From Paraburkholderia caffeinilytica (GTDB lineage: Bacteria; Pseudomonadota; Gammaproteobacteria; Burkholderiales; Burkholderiaceae), in the NCBI RefSeq assembly GCF_003368325.1, contig NZ_CP031467.1:2604001-2668000 (forward strand): a DNA stretch of 64,000 nt. The letters run 5' to 3'. Below the pieces are notes generated by a model, which saw only the letters and a list, made by a program, of their open reading frames with translations, did not search any database and was not told where the DNA came from. Below, in pieces: positions 27,201-34,443 of this stretch (positions within the stretch are counted from its first letter, which is position 1; each line of letters opens with the position of its first letter). The position numbers and the translations under genes are program-made.

Positions 27201-27339
27201 GACGTCGGCGCAACTCGACTTTCTGAAAGAGCGTGCGTGCGACGAGATGCAGGGCTTCTACTTCGCGAAGCCGTTGTCGACGGATGCGATTTCGGCGTTG
27301 TTCCAAGGCCGAGTGGGGCGGGAAACGGAGACGGTGTAG
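24229..27339 (+). CDS. PAS-GGDEF-EAL cyclic-di-GMP signalling protein
   Basis: A 1036-residue membrane sensor. A TM segment (about 9-27) and a second (about 184-205) enclose a periplasmic helical domain. Three PAS/PAC units follow (about 228-345, 346-470 and 478-600; LGSYTDITERKRADLAL marks one PAC end). The GGDEF domain has RHGGDEF with GGDEF at 682-686 and an inhibitory RxxD (RTSD) five residues before RH-GGDEF. The EAL domain starts with EALVRW at 810 and keeps LELTEST, DDFGTGYSSLSYLK, KIDRSFV and EGVET. Both the cyclase and phosphodiesterase sites look intact. ATG 24229 is the first in-frame start with a plausible hydrophobic N-terminus. Confidence 0.92.
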   Translation: MTPFLSKRLLINLAVVAAAVGANAFVAYTQICGQRDADARMLRSTSVRQNLDAYHTALDGGLAALGRFEASGVAAPVNEAAAMTASLAGLERELRKELAGEPAMLETLARLSADSHALQRDIDDALLKSASATPNESRAWAASTYTHLGLGLGRVEDGLAALRKQENGALRASLASSANETQRAMFLLIVTMLAGSALLIFTFGARESSAREKLRAVRALGRNDERFRGLFDDHPVPMYIFDRETLRFLAVNAAAIQQYGYSESEFLGMTIRAIRPNSESSRLESHLQRSDVLQHGRTMAGVWHHRRKDGSTISADISYHALNFMGRAAFFVLADDVTEQINTEAEAQRSNQMLETVMDNIPQRIFWKDRESRYLGCNMAFARDAGLSYPEQVVGKSDSDMPWRAFADLLNGHDKEVVTTGVPKMSFEVDLVIDGVHRTTVTSKLPFTDSDGRVIGVLGSYTDITERKRADLALRLQSRALDASVNAILITAPSPAGNLIEYVNPAFMRITGYDPAEVIGHDCRVLQRDDRNQEGVALIRQALAANREVSAVVRNYRKDGALFWNQLFIAPVPNAEGVITHHIGVINDVTDLIRYQEQLEYQANYDSLTRLPNRNLLRDRLQHALIVAQRHHKGVAVVFIDLDGFKNVNDSLGHSVGDRLLGVVAERLARCTRTSDTVARHGGDEFVIVMTDTVDEQSLIAWMERVRASISEPVWLDGTELYVGCSMGASLFPQDGEDAETLMKKADLAMYRAKDMGRNTFQFYQPEMNASAGARLNLERRLRRALRDNEFLLHYQPQVDILSGQIVGTEALVRWHDPDVGLVQPSLFIPVAEESGLIGPLSEWVLREACRQNKAWQDEGLPPARVSVNLSARVFQQRDIAKLVMQVLAETGLEPQYLELELTESTIMRNAEEAVSMLNELHALGIGLAIDDFGTGYSSLSYLKRFPVDRLKIDRSFVSDIGVSGDDETITSAIIALAHSLKLQVIAEGVETSAQLDFLKERACDEMQGFYFAKPLSTDAISALFQGRVGRETETV

Positions 27340-27370
27340 TTCGGCTCCCCGCTCCCCCGCGGCCGGTATG

Positions 27371-27985
27371 TCAGACGGCAGGCGTGTCGAGGAACACCGG
27401 TAGTTGCTCGGCCACCTCGGAAAACGCCTGCAGGCGCGGATGGTCCGCCTTGGCGACGATCTCCGGCAGGAACATCTGCGTGAAATTCCACGCGATGGCC
27501 ACCGTCACGTCCACCGCGCCAAAATGGTTCGGTTCGACCGGCAGCGGGGCCGACGCGAGTTCCTCTTCGAGTTCGCGGTACGCGGCGTGCAATTGCTCGG
27601 TCACGCGATTGACCCACGGCTCGTGCTGTTTGTCCGCCGGACGCAGCGTGCGTTCGTAGACGATCTGCACGCTCTTCTCGCAGGCGGCCAGCGCCAGGCC
27701 CGTGAGGCGAGCGGCGCGCAGGCAGTGCTCCGGCTGTGTCGGGAAGATCCGTTGGTCCGGCGCGGCGAGTGTGGCGACATACTGCAGGATCACCGACGAA
27801 TCCATCACGCTCTGGCCGTTGTCGAGGATCAGCGTGGGCGCTTTCACGACCGGGTTGATCTTCGCGAACGCCTCATACGTGCTGAACACGGAAACCGACT
27901 GGTGCTCGAAGTCGAGCTTCAGCAACTTCAGGCAGATAGCGACGCGGCGCACGTAGGGCGAATCCAGCATTCCGATCAGTTTCAT
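27371..27985 (-). CDS. Glutathione S-transferase family protein
   Basis: A 204-residue GST. The N-terminal thioredoxin fold has MLDSPYVRRVAICLKLL with the catalytic-type Ser/Tyr region (S9-Y11), KAPTLILDNGQSVMDSSVIL with the cis-Pro position and the glutathione-gamma-Glu-binding DSS. The C-terminal helical domain follows from about 85. The substrate is unknown. It is divergent from a GcvA-like LysR gene, 160 nt away, which probably regulates it. Confidence 0.9.
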   Translation of the reverse strand: MKLIGMLDSPYVRRVAICLKLLKLDFEHQSVSVFSTYEAFAKINPVVKAPTLILDNGQSVMDSSVILQYVATLAAPDQRIFPTQPEHCLRAARLTGLALAACEKSVQIVYERTLRPADKQHEPWVNRVTEQLHAAYRELEEELASAPLPVEPNHFGAVDVTVAIAWNFTQMFLPEIVAKADHPRLQAFSEVAEQLPVFLDTPAV

Positions 27986-28062
27986 CTCATTTCCGTTAGA
28001 AGATCTACATGGCCGGCCTGGGCGGGCGAGTCGGCGGCTGTTCGCTTGCCAGACGGTGTTTA

Positions 28063-28072
28063 TGATGCATCA
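28063..28072. promoter_or_regulatory. Palindrome in the GST-LysR divergent region
   Basis: TGATGCATCA is a perfect 10-bp palindrome, followed by ACCAATAGATTAAGG, in the only intergenic stretch between the divergent GST and LysR-family genes. A LysR binding site would be expected here. Assignment to the regulator is by position only. Confidence 0.35.
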
Positions 28073-28145
28073 GACCAATAGATTAAGGCGCTTGGCAAGG
28101 CAAAAAAAGCGACATTAATCGACGGTTTACGTCAGAATTTCTTAC

Positions 28146-29051
28146 ATGAAGCCAATCCCGCCCCTCACTGCTCTGCGCTGCTTCGAAGCCGTCGCCCGCT
28201 TGGGCGGCGTGACCCAGGCGGCGCGCGAATTGCATGTCACGCACTCGGCGGTGAGCCAGCAGATCAAGGTGCTGGAAGATTCGATGGGTGTCGCGCTGTT
28301 CGTGCGCGAAGCGCGCGGCCTGCGGCTTACCGAGGAAGGCCGGCTCTACGCGCTCGAAATACGGGCGGCGCTGCGCGACATTACGCGGGCGACGCGCCGC
28401 GCGCAGGCGCGCCCACACGCGAGCGAACTGGTCATCGCGACCGTGCCGTCGTTTGCGCAGCATTGGCTCGTGCCGCGCCTCGCGAGCTTCCGCGAGACAC
28501 ATCCGTACTACCGGATTCGTCTGCTGACGACGCTGCAGGTCGAGGATTTGCGCCAGGGTGTGAGCGATATGGGCATCCGCATGGGACAAGGCCATTGGCC
28601 GGACGTCGCGCAGCAGAAACTGTTCGATGACGACGTGCTGGTGGTCGCGGCCCCGCACTTCACGTTCGGGCCGGACGGCCGCTTTCCCGTCACCGCCGAG
28701 GACGTGATCGCGTGTCCGTTGATCTCCAGCCCCAACACGCCGTGGGCCGAATGGTGCGAGGCGGCACAGGTGGCGGCGCCGGCCGCCGAGGCGGTCGTGC
28801 TGTCTGCAAACGATTCGAACATCGTGCTGGGCGCGGTCTTGCTGGGGCAGGGCATCGCGCTCGAACGGCGCAGTCTGGTCGCGTATGCGCTGGCGCGCGG
28901 CGAGCTGGTGCAGATCACCGATGTCCGCGTGCCGTACCGGTATCCGTACTGGCTGGTGTGGCCGCAACGCGAAATTCTCAACGCGAAACAGGCCCATTTC
29001 GCGCAGTGGATCGAAGCACAGGTCGACGCCTATTTGCACGGCGGCGAGTGA
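28146..29051 (+). CDS. LysR family transcriptional regulator, GcvA-like
   Basis: A 301-residue LysR-type regulator. The N-terminal winged HTH reads PPLTALRCFEAVARLGGVTQAARELHVTHSAVSQQIKVLED (about 5-45), then FVREARGLRLTEEGRLY. The C-terminal substrate-binding domain from about 92 has LVIATVPSFAQHWLVPRLASF, DMGIRMGQGHW and GAVLLGQGIALERRSLV, which resemble the GcvA subfamily. It is divergent from a GST, a common pairing in which the LysR protein controls its neighbour and itself. Confidence 0.9.
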   Translation: MKPIPPLTALRCFEAVARLGGVTQAARELHVTHSAVSQQIKVLEDSMGVALFVREARGLRLTEEGRLYALEIRAALRDITRATRRAQARPHASELVIATVPSFAQHWLVPRLASFRETHPYYRIRLLTTLQVEDLRQGVSDMGIRMGQGHWPDVAQQKLFDDDVLVVAAPHFTFGPDGRFPVTAEDVIACPLISSPNTPWAEWCEAAQVAAPAAEAVVLSANDSNIVLGAVLLGQGIALERRSLVAYALARGELVQITDVRVPYRYPYWLVWPQREILNAKQAHFAQWIEAQVDAYLHGGE

Positions 29052-29073
29052 GCGCCAGTCTCGCCTCGCGCCG

Positions 29074-29106
29074 CTCAGGCGGCACTCAGGCGGCACTTAG
29101 GCGGCG
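29074..29106. repeat. Three tandem 11-bp repeats (CTCAGGCGGCA)
   Basis: Two exact copies of CTCAGGCGGCA (29074-29084, 29085-29095) are followed by CTTAGGCGGCG. They lie just after the LysR gene stop and may reflect slippage. Confidence 0.8.
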
Positions 29107-29287
29107 TTTCACCGTGCAAAGCGGTTTCCGGCCGGGTGGCAGTCGTATATATTCGTGATTCCCATCTCAGACTTCGCTGGGAACCATGAAGCATCGATTC
29201 ACGTGGCGTTGCGCCCGCTTTTCGCTGCTCGCACTCGGTCATGGGCGTTTCGCCGTCGAATATCCGCCAATCCGACTGGAGAGAAAA

Positions 29288-29623
29288 ATGACTTCTTCAC
29301 CTGCAAAGAAATGGGCTGTGCTGTTCGCATCGGTTGTACTGAGCGTGGCTTCGGCTGCACCGGCGTTCGCGCAAAGCGGCGGTAGTGCTCCGGCGGGCGA
29401 TCAGGCCACTGCCGCCCCCGCTGCCACACCGTCGGCCGCATCCAAGGCAGCCGCCAAGGCGCAACGCAAGGCTGCCCGCAAGCAGGCGCGGGCGAAGAAG
29501 AACGCCGAGTTGAAGCAACTGGAAAGCAACGGGTATAACCCGTCGCGCAACGATCCGAACTATCCGACGGATATCCAGAACGCGCAGAAGAAGGCCGCAG
29601 CGGGCGCGGCGGCGAGCCAGTAA
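29288..29623 (+). CDS. DUF4148 secreted small protein
   Basis: A 111-residue exported protein. The signal peptide is MTSSPAKKWAVLFASVVLS to about AFA (cleavage after APAFA, near residue 27), followed by an Ala/Gly/Gln-rich spacer and a Lys/Ala-rich coil (about 57-82). The C-terminus LKQLESNGYNPSRNDPNYP, followed by TDIQNAQKKA, is the DUF4148 motif (Leu-x-Tyr-x-Pro with PxYP), a family frequent in Burkholderia. The function is unknown. SD GGAGAG precedes the ATG; the longer frame from 29186 lacks a secretion signal at its start. Confidence 0.82.
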   Translation: MTSSPAKKWAVLFASVVLSVASAAPAFAQSGGSAPAGDQATAAPAATPSAASKAAAKAQRKAARKQARAKKNAELKQLESNGYNPSRNDPNYPTDIQNAQKKAAAGAAASQ

Positions 29624-29745
29624 GCGGCCGCGGGTCAGATGGAAGGTGCCGGCCCGGCCGTGCTTGCGCTGGGGATCTGGCCCAGGCGGCTCGGCGAACG
29701 CAGCCTCGCCAGGCACATCCCGGCAAAGTACGACGTATGAAGCTG

Positions 29746-29775
29746 AACGAGGCGCCGAGGCGTCTCGTTTTCGTT
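29746..29775 (+). terminator. Probable terminator after the DUF4148 gene
   Basis: AACGAGGCGC pairs with GCGTCTCGTT (one G-T pair) around a CGAG loop and is followed by TTCGTTC. It sits just before the convergent thioesterase stop and is weaker than the other terminators. Confidence 0.5.
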
Positions 29776-29788
29776 CAGTGTCCGCCGC

Positions 29789-30184
29789 TCAATCCAGCAC
29801 GGGCAGCGCGCGCGGGCGGCGGTCGCTGTCGGTCGCGACGTAGGTCAGGGTCGCCTCGGTGACCTTCACGAGGTCTTCGGTCAGGCTCATGCGCTGCGCG
29901 TAGACCTCGACGGACACGGTCACCGACGTGTTGCCCGTCTTGACGATATCCGCGTAAAAGCTCAGCAGATCGCCGACGAACACCGGCTGCTTGAAGACGA
30001 ACGAATTGACCGCGATGGTCGCCACCCGTCCGTTGGCACGGCGGCTCGCCGGAATCGAACCGGCGATATCCACTTGCGCCATGATCCAGCCGCCGAACAC
30101 GTCGCCGTGGACATTCGCGTCGGACGGTTGCGGCACGACGCGCAGCGCGCAAGGCTTTTGCGGAAGTTGAAGGAGATTGGTCAT
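29789..30184 (-). CDS. Acyl-CoA thioesterase, YciA-like hotdog family
   Basis: A 131-residue hotdog-fold thioesterase that hydrolyses acyl-CoA. DANVHGDVFGGWIMAQVDIAGSIPASRRAN carries the GDVFGG catalytic loop and the VDIAG helix with its Asp (about 24-46). FVFKQPVFVGDLLSFYADIVKTGNTSV and YVATDSDRRPRALP follow. The start MTNLLQLPQKP at 30184 is set by homology to the 132-residue E. coli YciA; a longer frame reaching 30406 would run into the upstream divergent ABC transporter. Confidence 0.9.
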   Translation of the reverse strand: MTNLLQLPQKPCALRVVPQPSDANVHGDVFGGWIMAQVDIAGSIPASRRANGRVATIAVNSFVFKQPVFVGDLLSFYADIVKTGNTSVTVSVEVYAQRMSLTEDLVKVTEATLTYVATDSDRRPRALPVLD

Positions 30185-30353
30185 GGGGGGAAAGCGGCGC
30201 CAGCCAGCTTCTGCGACAATAGAAAGATCAGGAATTGTACGGGAAAGCGCCCAGCCGGGTCGCGCGACATAAAGCAGGATGCCGGGTTGGCATGCTGCCG
30301 GTCGGCGCGCCGCTGCGAACTCCGTCGCTTCCACACTCTCCCCAGCCGATCCC

Positions 30354-32237
30354 ATGCGCCGTACGCCTTCGTCCGAACCTTCCCCGATCTCGACCCAGCC
30401 GCGCAACGACTGGCAAACGATCCTGTCGCTGCTGCCTTACCTCGCCACCTATAAGTGGCGCGTCGGCTTTGCGCTGAGCTGCCTGATCGGCGCGAAGGTC
30501 GCCAATCTCGGCGTGCCGATCGTGATGAAACGGATCATCGACGGCCTTGCGTCGGTGAAGCATCTCACCGCGCTCGGCCGCGCGCACGATTCGCCGGGCA
30601 TCGTGCTGCTTGGCGGCGTTGGCTTGATGGTGGTCGCCTACGCGGTGGTGCGGCTCTCCACCTCGCTGTTTACCGAGCTGCGCGAAATTCTGTTTTCGAA
30701 GGTGACCGAAAGCGCGGTGCGGCAGCTTGCGCTGAAAGTGTTCCGCCATCTGCATGCCCTGTCGTTGCGGTTTCATCTCGATCGGCAGACGGGCGGCATG
30801 TCGCGCGATATCGAGCGCGGCACGCGCGGCATCACGCAACTGATATCGTATTCGCTGTACAGCATCCTGCCGACACTGGTCGAAGTCGGTCTCGTGCTCG
30901 GCTTTTTCGTCGTCAAATACGAGGCGTATTACGCGATCGTCACGTTCGTTGCGCTCGCCGTGTACATCGCGTTCACCGTGAAGGTCACCGAGTGGCGCAC
31001 GCATTTCCGCCGCACGATGAACGATCTCGATTCGAAGGCGAATTCGCGCGCGATCGATTCGCTGCTCAACTACGAGACAGTGAAGTACTTCGGCAATGAA
31101 GAGTGGGAAGCGCAACGTTACGACGAAAATCTCAAGCGCTATCGCACGGCCGCGATCAAATCGCAGCGTTCCTTGTCGGCGCTGAACTTCGGGCAGCAGG
31201 CGATCATCGGCACGGGGCTGGTGTTCATCCTGTGGCGCGCGACCGAGGGCGTGATGGCCGGGCGCCTTACGCTCGGCGATCTGGTGCTGATCAACACCTT
31301 CATGTTGCAGCTCTATATTCCGCTGAATTTTCTCGGCGTCGTGTATCGGGAACTGAAGCAAAGCCTCACCGATATGGACCGTATGTTCACGCTGCTTGGC
31401 GCGACCCGGGAGGTGCCCGATGTGCCGGACGCGCCCGAGTTGCGGGTGAGCGGCGCGCAGGTGCGCTTCGAGCATGTGAACTTCTCGTATGAGCCGGCGC
31501 GGCAGATTCTGCACGACGTGAGCTTCACGATTCCGGCGGGCGGCACCACGGCGGTGGTCGGTCATAGCGGTTCGGGCAAATCGACGCTCGCGCGGCTGAT
31601 GTTCCGCTTCTACGACCTGGACCGCACAACGGGCGGCGCTATTACCATCGACGGCCAGGATATTCGCGACGTCACGCAGGATTCGCTGCGTGCCTCGATC
31701 GGCATCGTGCCGCAGGACACCGTGCTGTTCAACGATTCGATCTACTACAACATCGCCTACGGCCGGCCGTCGGCCACGCGCGAGGAAGTGATCGCGGCGG
31801 CGCGTGCGGCGCATATTCACGACTTCATCGAAGGGCTGCCGAAGGGGTACGAAACCGCGGTCGGCGAGCGTGGCCTGAAGTTGTCCGGCGGAGAAAAGCA
31901 GCGTGTCGCGATTGCCCGGACCATTCTCAAGAATCCGCCGATCCTGCTGTTCGACGAGGCGACGTCGGCGCTCGACTCGCGTTCGGAACGCGCGATCCAG
32001 CATGAACTCGATCAGATCGCCCGCGAGCGCACGACGCTGATCATCGCGCATCGGCTTTCCACGGTGGTGCACGCACAGCAAATCATCGTGATGGATAAAG
32101 GACGGATCGTCGAGCGAGGGACGCACGCCGAGTTGCTGAGTGCGAACGGCCTCTTCGCGCAGATGTGGGCGTTGCAGCAGCAACGTGCCGCGGAGGCGCC
32201 GGAGTCGGCGGAAACGGTGGCGAATGGCGGGCGGTGA
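30354..32237 (+). CDS. Atm1/HMT1-type ABC transporter (fused permease and ATPase)
   Basis: A 627-residue half-transporter. An N-terminal six-helix TM domain (about 30-330, with LRFHLDRQTGGMSRDIERGTRGI and LNYETVKYFGNEEWEAQRY) is characteristic of Atm1/ABCB7, HMT1 and related bacterial exporters. The nucleotide-binding domain has Walker A GHSGSGKST (about 404-412), Q-loop IVPQDTVLFNDSI, signature LSGGEKQR, Walker B ILLFDEATSALD and H-loop IAHRLST. Known relatives export glutathione-linked sulfur species or metal conjugates; the substrate here is unknown. ATG 30354 is chosen over an upstream in-frame start at 30279. Confidence 0.92.
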   Translation: MRRTPSSEPSPISTQPRNDWQTILSLLPYLATYKWRVGFALSCLIGAKVANLGVPIVMKRIIDGLASVKHLTALGRAHDSPGIVLLGGVGLMVVAYAVVRLSTSLFTELREILFSKVTESAVRQLALKVFRHLHALSLRFHLDRQTGGMSRDIERGTRGITQLISYSLYSILPTLVEVGLVLGFFVVKYEAYYAIVTFVALAVYIAFTVKVTEWRTHFRRTMNDLDSKANSRAIDSLLNYETVKYFGNEEWEAQRYDENLKRYRTAAIKSQRSLSALNFGQQAIIGTGLVFILWRATEGVMAGRLTLGDLVLINTFMLQLYIPLNFLGVVYRELKQSLTDMDRMFTLLGATREVPDVPDAPELRVSGAQVRFEHVNFSYEPARQILHDVSFTIPAGGTTAVVGHSGSGKSTLARLMFRFYDLDRTTGGAITIDGQDIRDVTQDSLRASIGIVPQDTVLFNDSIYYNIAYGRPSATREEVIAAARAAHIHDFIEGLPKGYETAVGERGLKLSGGEKQRVAIARTILKNPPILLFDEATSALDSRSERAIQHELDQIARERTTLIIAHRLSTVVHAQQIIVMDKGRIVERGTHAELLSANGLFAQMWALQQQRAAEAPESAETVANGGR

Positions 32238-32400
32238 GCAAGCGGCAGGCGCACAGCGCCTGCTTGTTGGATGACCCGTCGACCTGGGCATGTCGAATGT
32301 TCGACGCTGGGCGAGCGGCGTCGATCGCTCAGCCTGGAGCGTTGCTCGTCGCCTCACGTGCAGTATGGCGCCCCGTCGCTCAACGCCGTGTGGCCTGCAA

Positions 32401-33114
32401 TTAGCGTGCGCTCAAACGCTGATCCAGACTCTGCAACTGCGCCGCTGTGCCGACGTTTTCCCACAGGCCCTCATACAACTCCCCACTCGCGAGACCACGC
32501 GCAATCGTCTCGCGATAGTAGGGCGTAAGCGCGCGCCGCGTGCCGCTCGGCAGATCGCGGAACATGCGCGTGTCGTAGAGTGCGATGCTGCCGAACGTCA
32601 AGCGTGGCTGCGCGTCGAGCGACAGCACGCCGTCGATCAGACCGAAATCGCCGTTCGGATGAAACGCCGGATTCGCCACCATCACCAGATGCATGCCCGG
32701 CTCGGGCAGCGCCTTCAGTGTGTCGACATGCGCGTTCAGCGTGGCGTAGTCGAAATCGGCGTACACGTCGCCGGCGATTGCGGCGAACACTTCGCCGGCG
32801 TCGTCATCCTCCAGCAGCGGCAGCGCGTGCGCGATCCCGCCCGCCGTTTCCAGCGCTTCATGCTCGGCCGAATAGCGCAGTTGCACGCCCCAGCGCGAAC
32901 CGTCGCCGAGCGCGGCTTCGATCCGCTCGCCGAGCCATGCATGGTTGATCACAATGGTTTGAAAGCCGGCGCGCGCGAGGCGTTCGATCTGCCACACGAT
33001 CAGCGGTTTGCCGCCCACTTCGAGCAGAGGCTTTGGGCACGTGTCGGTCAGCGGACGCATGCGCTCGCCGCGCCCGGCGGCGAAGATCATCGCTTTCTTC
33101 AGAGACATCGTCAT
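32401..33114 (-). CDS. murU: N-acetylmuramate alpha-1-phosphate uridylyltransferase MurU
   Basis: A 237-residue nucleotidyltransferase. KAMIFAAGRGERMRPLTDTC and PKPLLEVGGKPLI (about 6-38) form the signature nucleotide-binding loop; EDDDAGEVFAAIAGDVYADFD contains the metal-binding Asp. It converts MurNAc-1-phosphate and UTP to UDP-MurNAc in the AmgK/MurU salvage pathway described in Pseudomonas putida, which bypasses de novo UDP-MurNAc synthesis and gives intrinsic fosfomycin tolerance there. It is 3 nt downstream of amgK. ATG 33114 (MTMSLKK) is used; Met3 is an alternative. Confidence 0.88.
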   Translation of the reverse strand: MTMSLKKAMIFAAGRGERMRPLTDTCPKPLLEVGGKPLIVWQIERLARAGFQTIVINHAWLGERIEAALGDGSRWGVQLRYSAEHEALETAGGIAHALPLLEDDDAGEVFAAIAGDVYADFDYATLNAHVDTLKALPEPGMHLVMVANPAFHPNGDFGLIDGVLSLDAQPRLTFGSIALYDTRMFRDLPSGTRRALTPYYRETIARGLASGELYEGLWENVGTAAQLQSLDQRLSAR

Positions 33115-33117
33115 CGG

Positions 33118-34221
33118 TCAGAACGTATAGCCGACTTCATTCGCGCGGCCTTCGAGATCGTCGAGCAGTTTTGCGAACGGACGCAGCAGCGCATAGCGCT
33201 CCGCCACCTTGCGGGCATAGCCGATGAAGCGCGGCAGATCCTTCATGTAATGCGGCTTGCTGTCGCGGTAGTTGATCCGGCAGAACAGCCCCAGCACCTT
33301 GATGTGCCGTTGCAACCCCATCCATTCGAGCTGACGGTAGAACTCGCCGAAATCCGGATCGACCGGCAGGCCGGCTTTTTTCGCGCGCTCCCAGTAGTAC
33401 ACGAAGCAATCCAGCTCGAACTCTTCGTCCCAGCCAAGGAACGCATCGCGCAGCAATGAGGCGACGTCGTATGTGATCGGGCCGTACACCGCGTCCTGGA
33501 AGTCCAGCACGCCGGGATTCAGCGGCGAGGGCGCCAGCTTCGGCGCGGCGGCGACCATCAGATTGCGCGGCATGAAATCGCGCAGCATGAACACTTGCGG
33601 CTGCGCCCGGGCGCTGGCGATCAGCAGCGCGAAGGTGCGATCGAGCAGCGCACGGGTCTTCTCGTCGACCTCGCGGCCCAGGTGGCGGCCGATGAACCAC
33701 TCCGGCATCAGCTCCATCTCGCGGCGCAGGAAGGCTTCGTCGAACGGCGGCAGCACGCCTTCGCGCGACGTGAGTTGCCAGCGGATCAGCGCGTCGAGCG
33801 CGTCGCGCATCAACGTGCGGGCACGGCGCGGGTCATCGCCGCTTTGCGCCCCGGTCAGCGCGCCGAGGTACGAATCGGTGCCGAGATCGGTGACGAGCAT
33901 GAAGCCGGTGTCGAAATCGACCTCGAGCACGCGTGGCACATGCACGCCGGCGGTGTCGAGCAACTGCGCGACCTGCACAAATTCGCGGCACTTTTCGGGC
34001 GGTGGGGCATCGACGGCGATCAGCGTGCCCGCGCTTTCGCCTTCCACCGCCTTACCGGCGACCCGGAAATAGCGGCGAAAACTGGCGTCGGACGAAGCCG
34101 GTGCAAGTGTGTCGAGATCGAGCGCATAGCGCGCTGCGCGGGCGTTCAGCCAGGCCTTGAGCAATTCGAGGCGGCTGTCGGAAGAATCCTGGGTAGCGTT
34201 TTTGGCAGGGAGCAGCGTCAT
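33118..34221 (-). CDS. amgK: N-acetylmuramate/N-acetylglucosamine kinase AmgK
   Basis: A 367-residue kinase of the aminoglycoside phosphotransferase fold that makes MurNAc-1-phosphate from recycled MurNAc. FRRYFRVAGK and GTLIAVDAPPPEK form the nucleotide-binding part. MLRDFMPRNLMVAA (about 221-234) is the catalytic loop, with LDFQDAVYGPITYDVASLL as the metal-binding DFQD motif. The preferred ATG is 34221; the annotated-length extension would begin at a TTG with no better SD. It is divergent from lptD across 222 nt that includes TATTAT near 34261-34266 on this strand. Confidence 0.88.
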   Translation of the reverse strand: MTLLPAKNATQDSSDSRLELLKAWLNARAARYALDLDTLAPASSDASFRRYFRVAGKAVEGESAGTLIAVDAPPPEKCREFVQVAQLLDTAGVHVPRVLEVDFDTGFMLVTDLGTDSYLGALTGAQSGDDPRRARTLMRDALDALIRWQLTSREGVLPPFDEAFLRREMELMPEWFIGRHLGREVDEKTRALLDRTFALLIASARAQPQVFMLRDFMPRNLMVAAAPKLAPSPLNPGVLDFQDAVYGPITYDVASLLRDAFLGWDEEFELDCFVYYWERAKKAGLPVDPDFGEFYRQLEWMGLQRHIKVLGLFCRINYRDSKPHYMKDLPRFIGYARKVAERYALLRPFAKLLDDLEGRANEVGYTF

Positions 34222-34260
34222 GAAAACCGGCGGCAAATTCAGAGGGACAACGTCTTGCCA

Positions 34261-34266
34261 TATAAT
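34261..34266 (-). promoter_or_regulatory. Candidate -10 hexamer in the amgK/lptD divergent region
   Basis: TATAAT on the plus strand reads TATTAT on the minus strand, about 40 nt upstream of amgK. It is more AT-rich than its surroundings. The -35 side is poor on both strands, so only the -10 is a candidate, and the strand is uncertain. Confidence 0.35.
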
Positions 34267-34443
34267 ACCCCACGACTTTTTTGACGCGACTCACGCCAGC
34301 TTTCGCGCGTTCCGCTTCACCGCCCGCCTCATCGTTCTACAGATTGTAAATATTGATGTGCAGCCGACTGTCACGGTCGGGGTGTGCAGGCGGTGGATCG
34401 TGACTGCAGAAGCTGATGGACGGGCCGATTCGCCAAACGATAC

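Noticed and set aside
25069..27306. A 745-codon minus-strand frame over the GGDEF-EAL gene
   Set aside because: Antisense shadow of high-GC coding sequence; the plus-strand product has intact domain motifs throughout.
30228..32357. A 709-codon minus-strand frame over the ABC transporter
   Set aside because: Composition is shadow-like and the plus-strand Walker motifs define the true gene.
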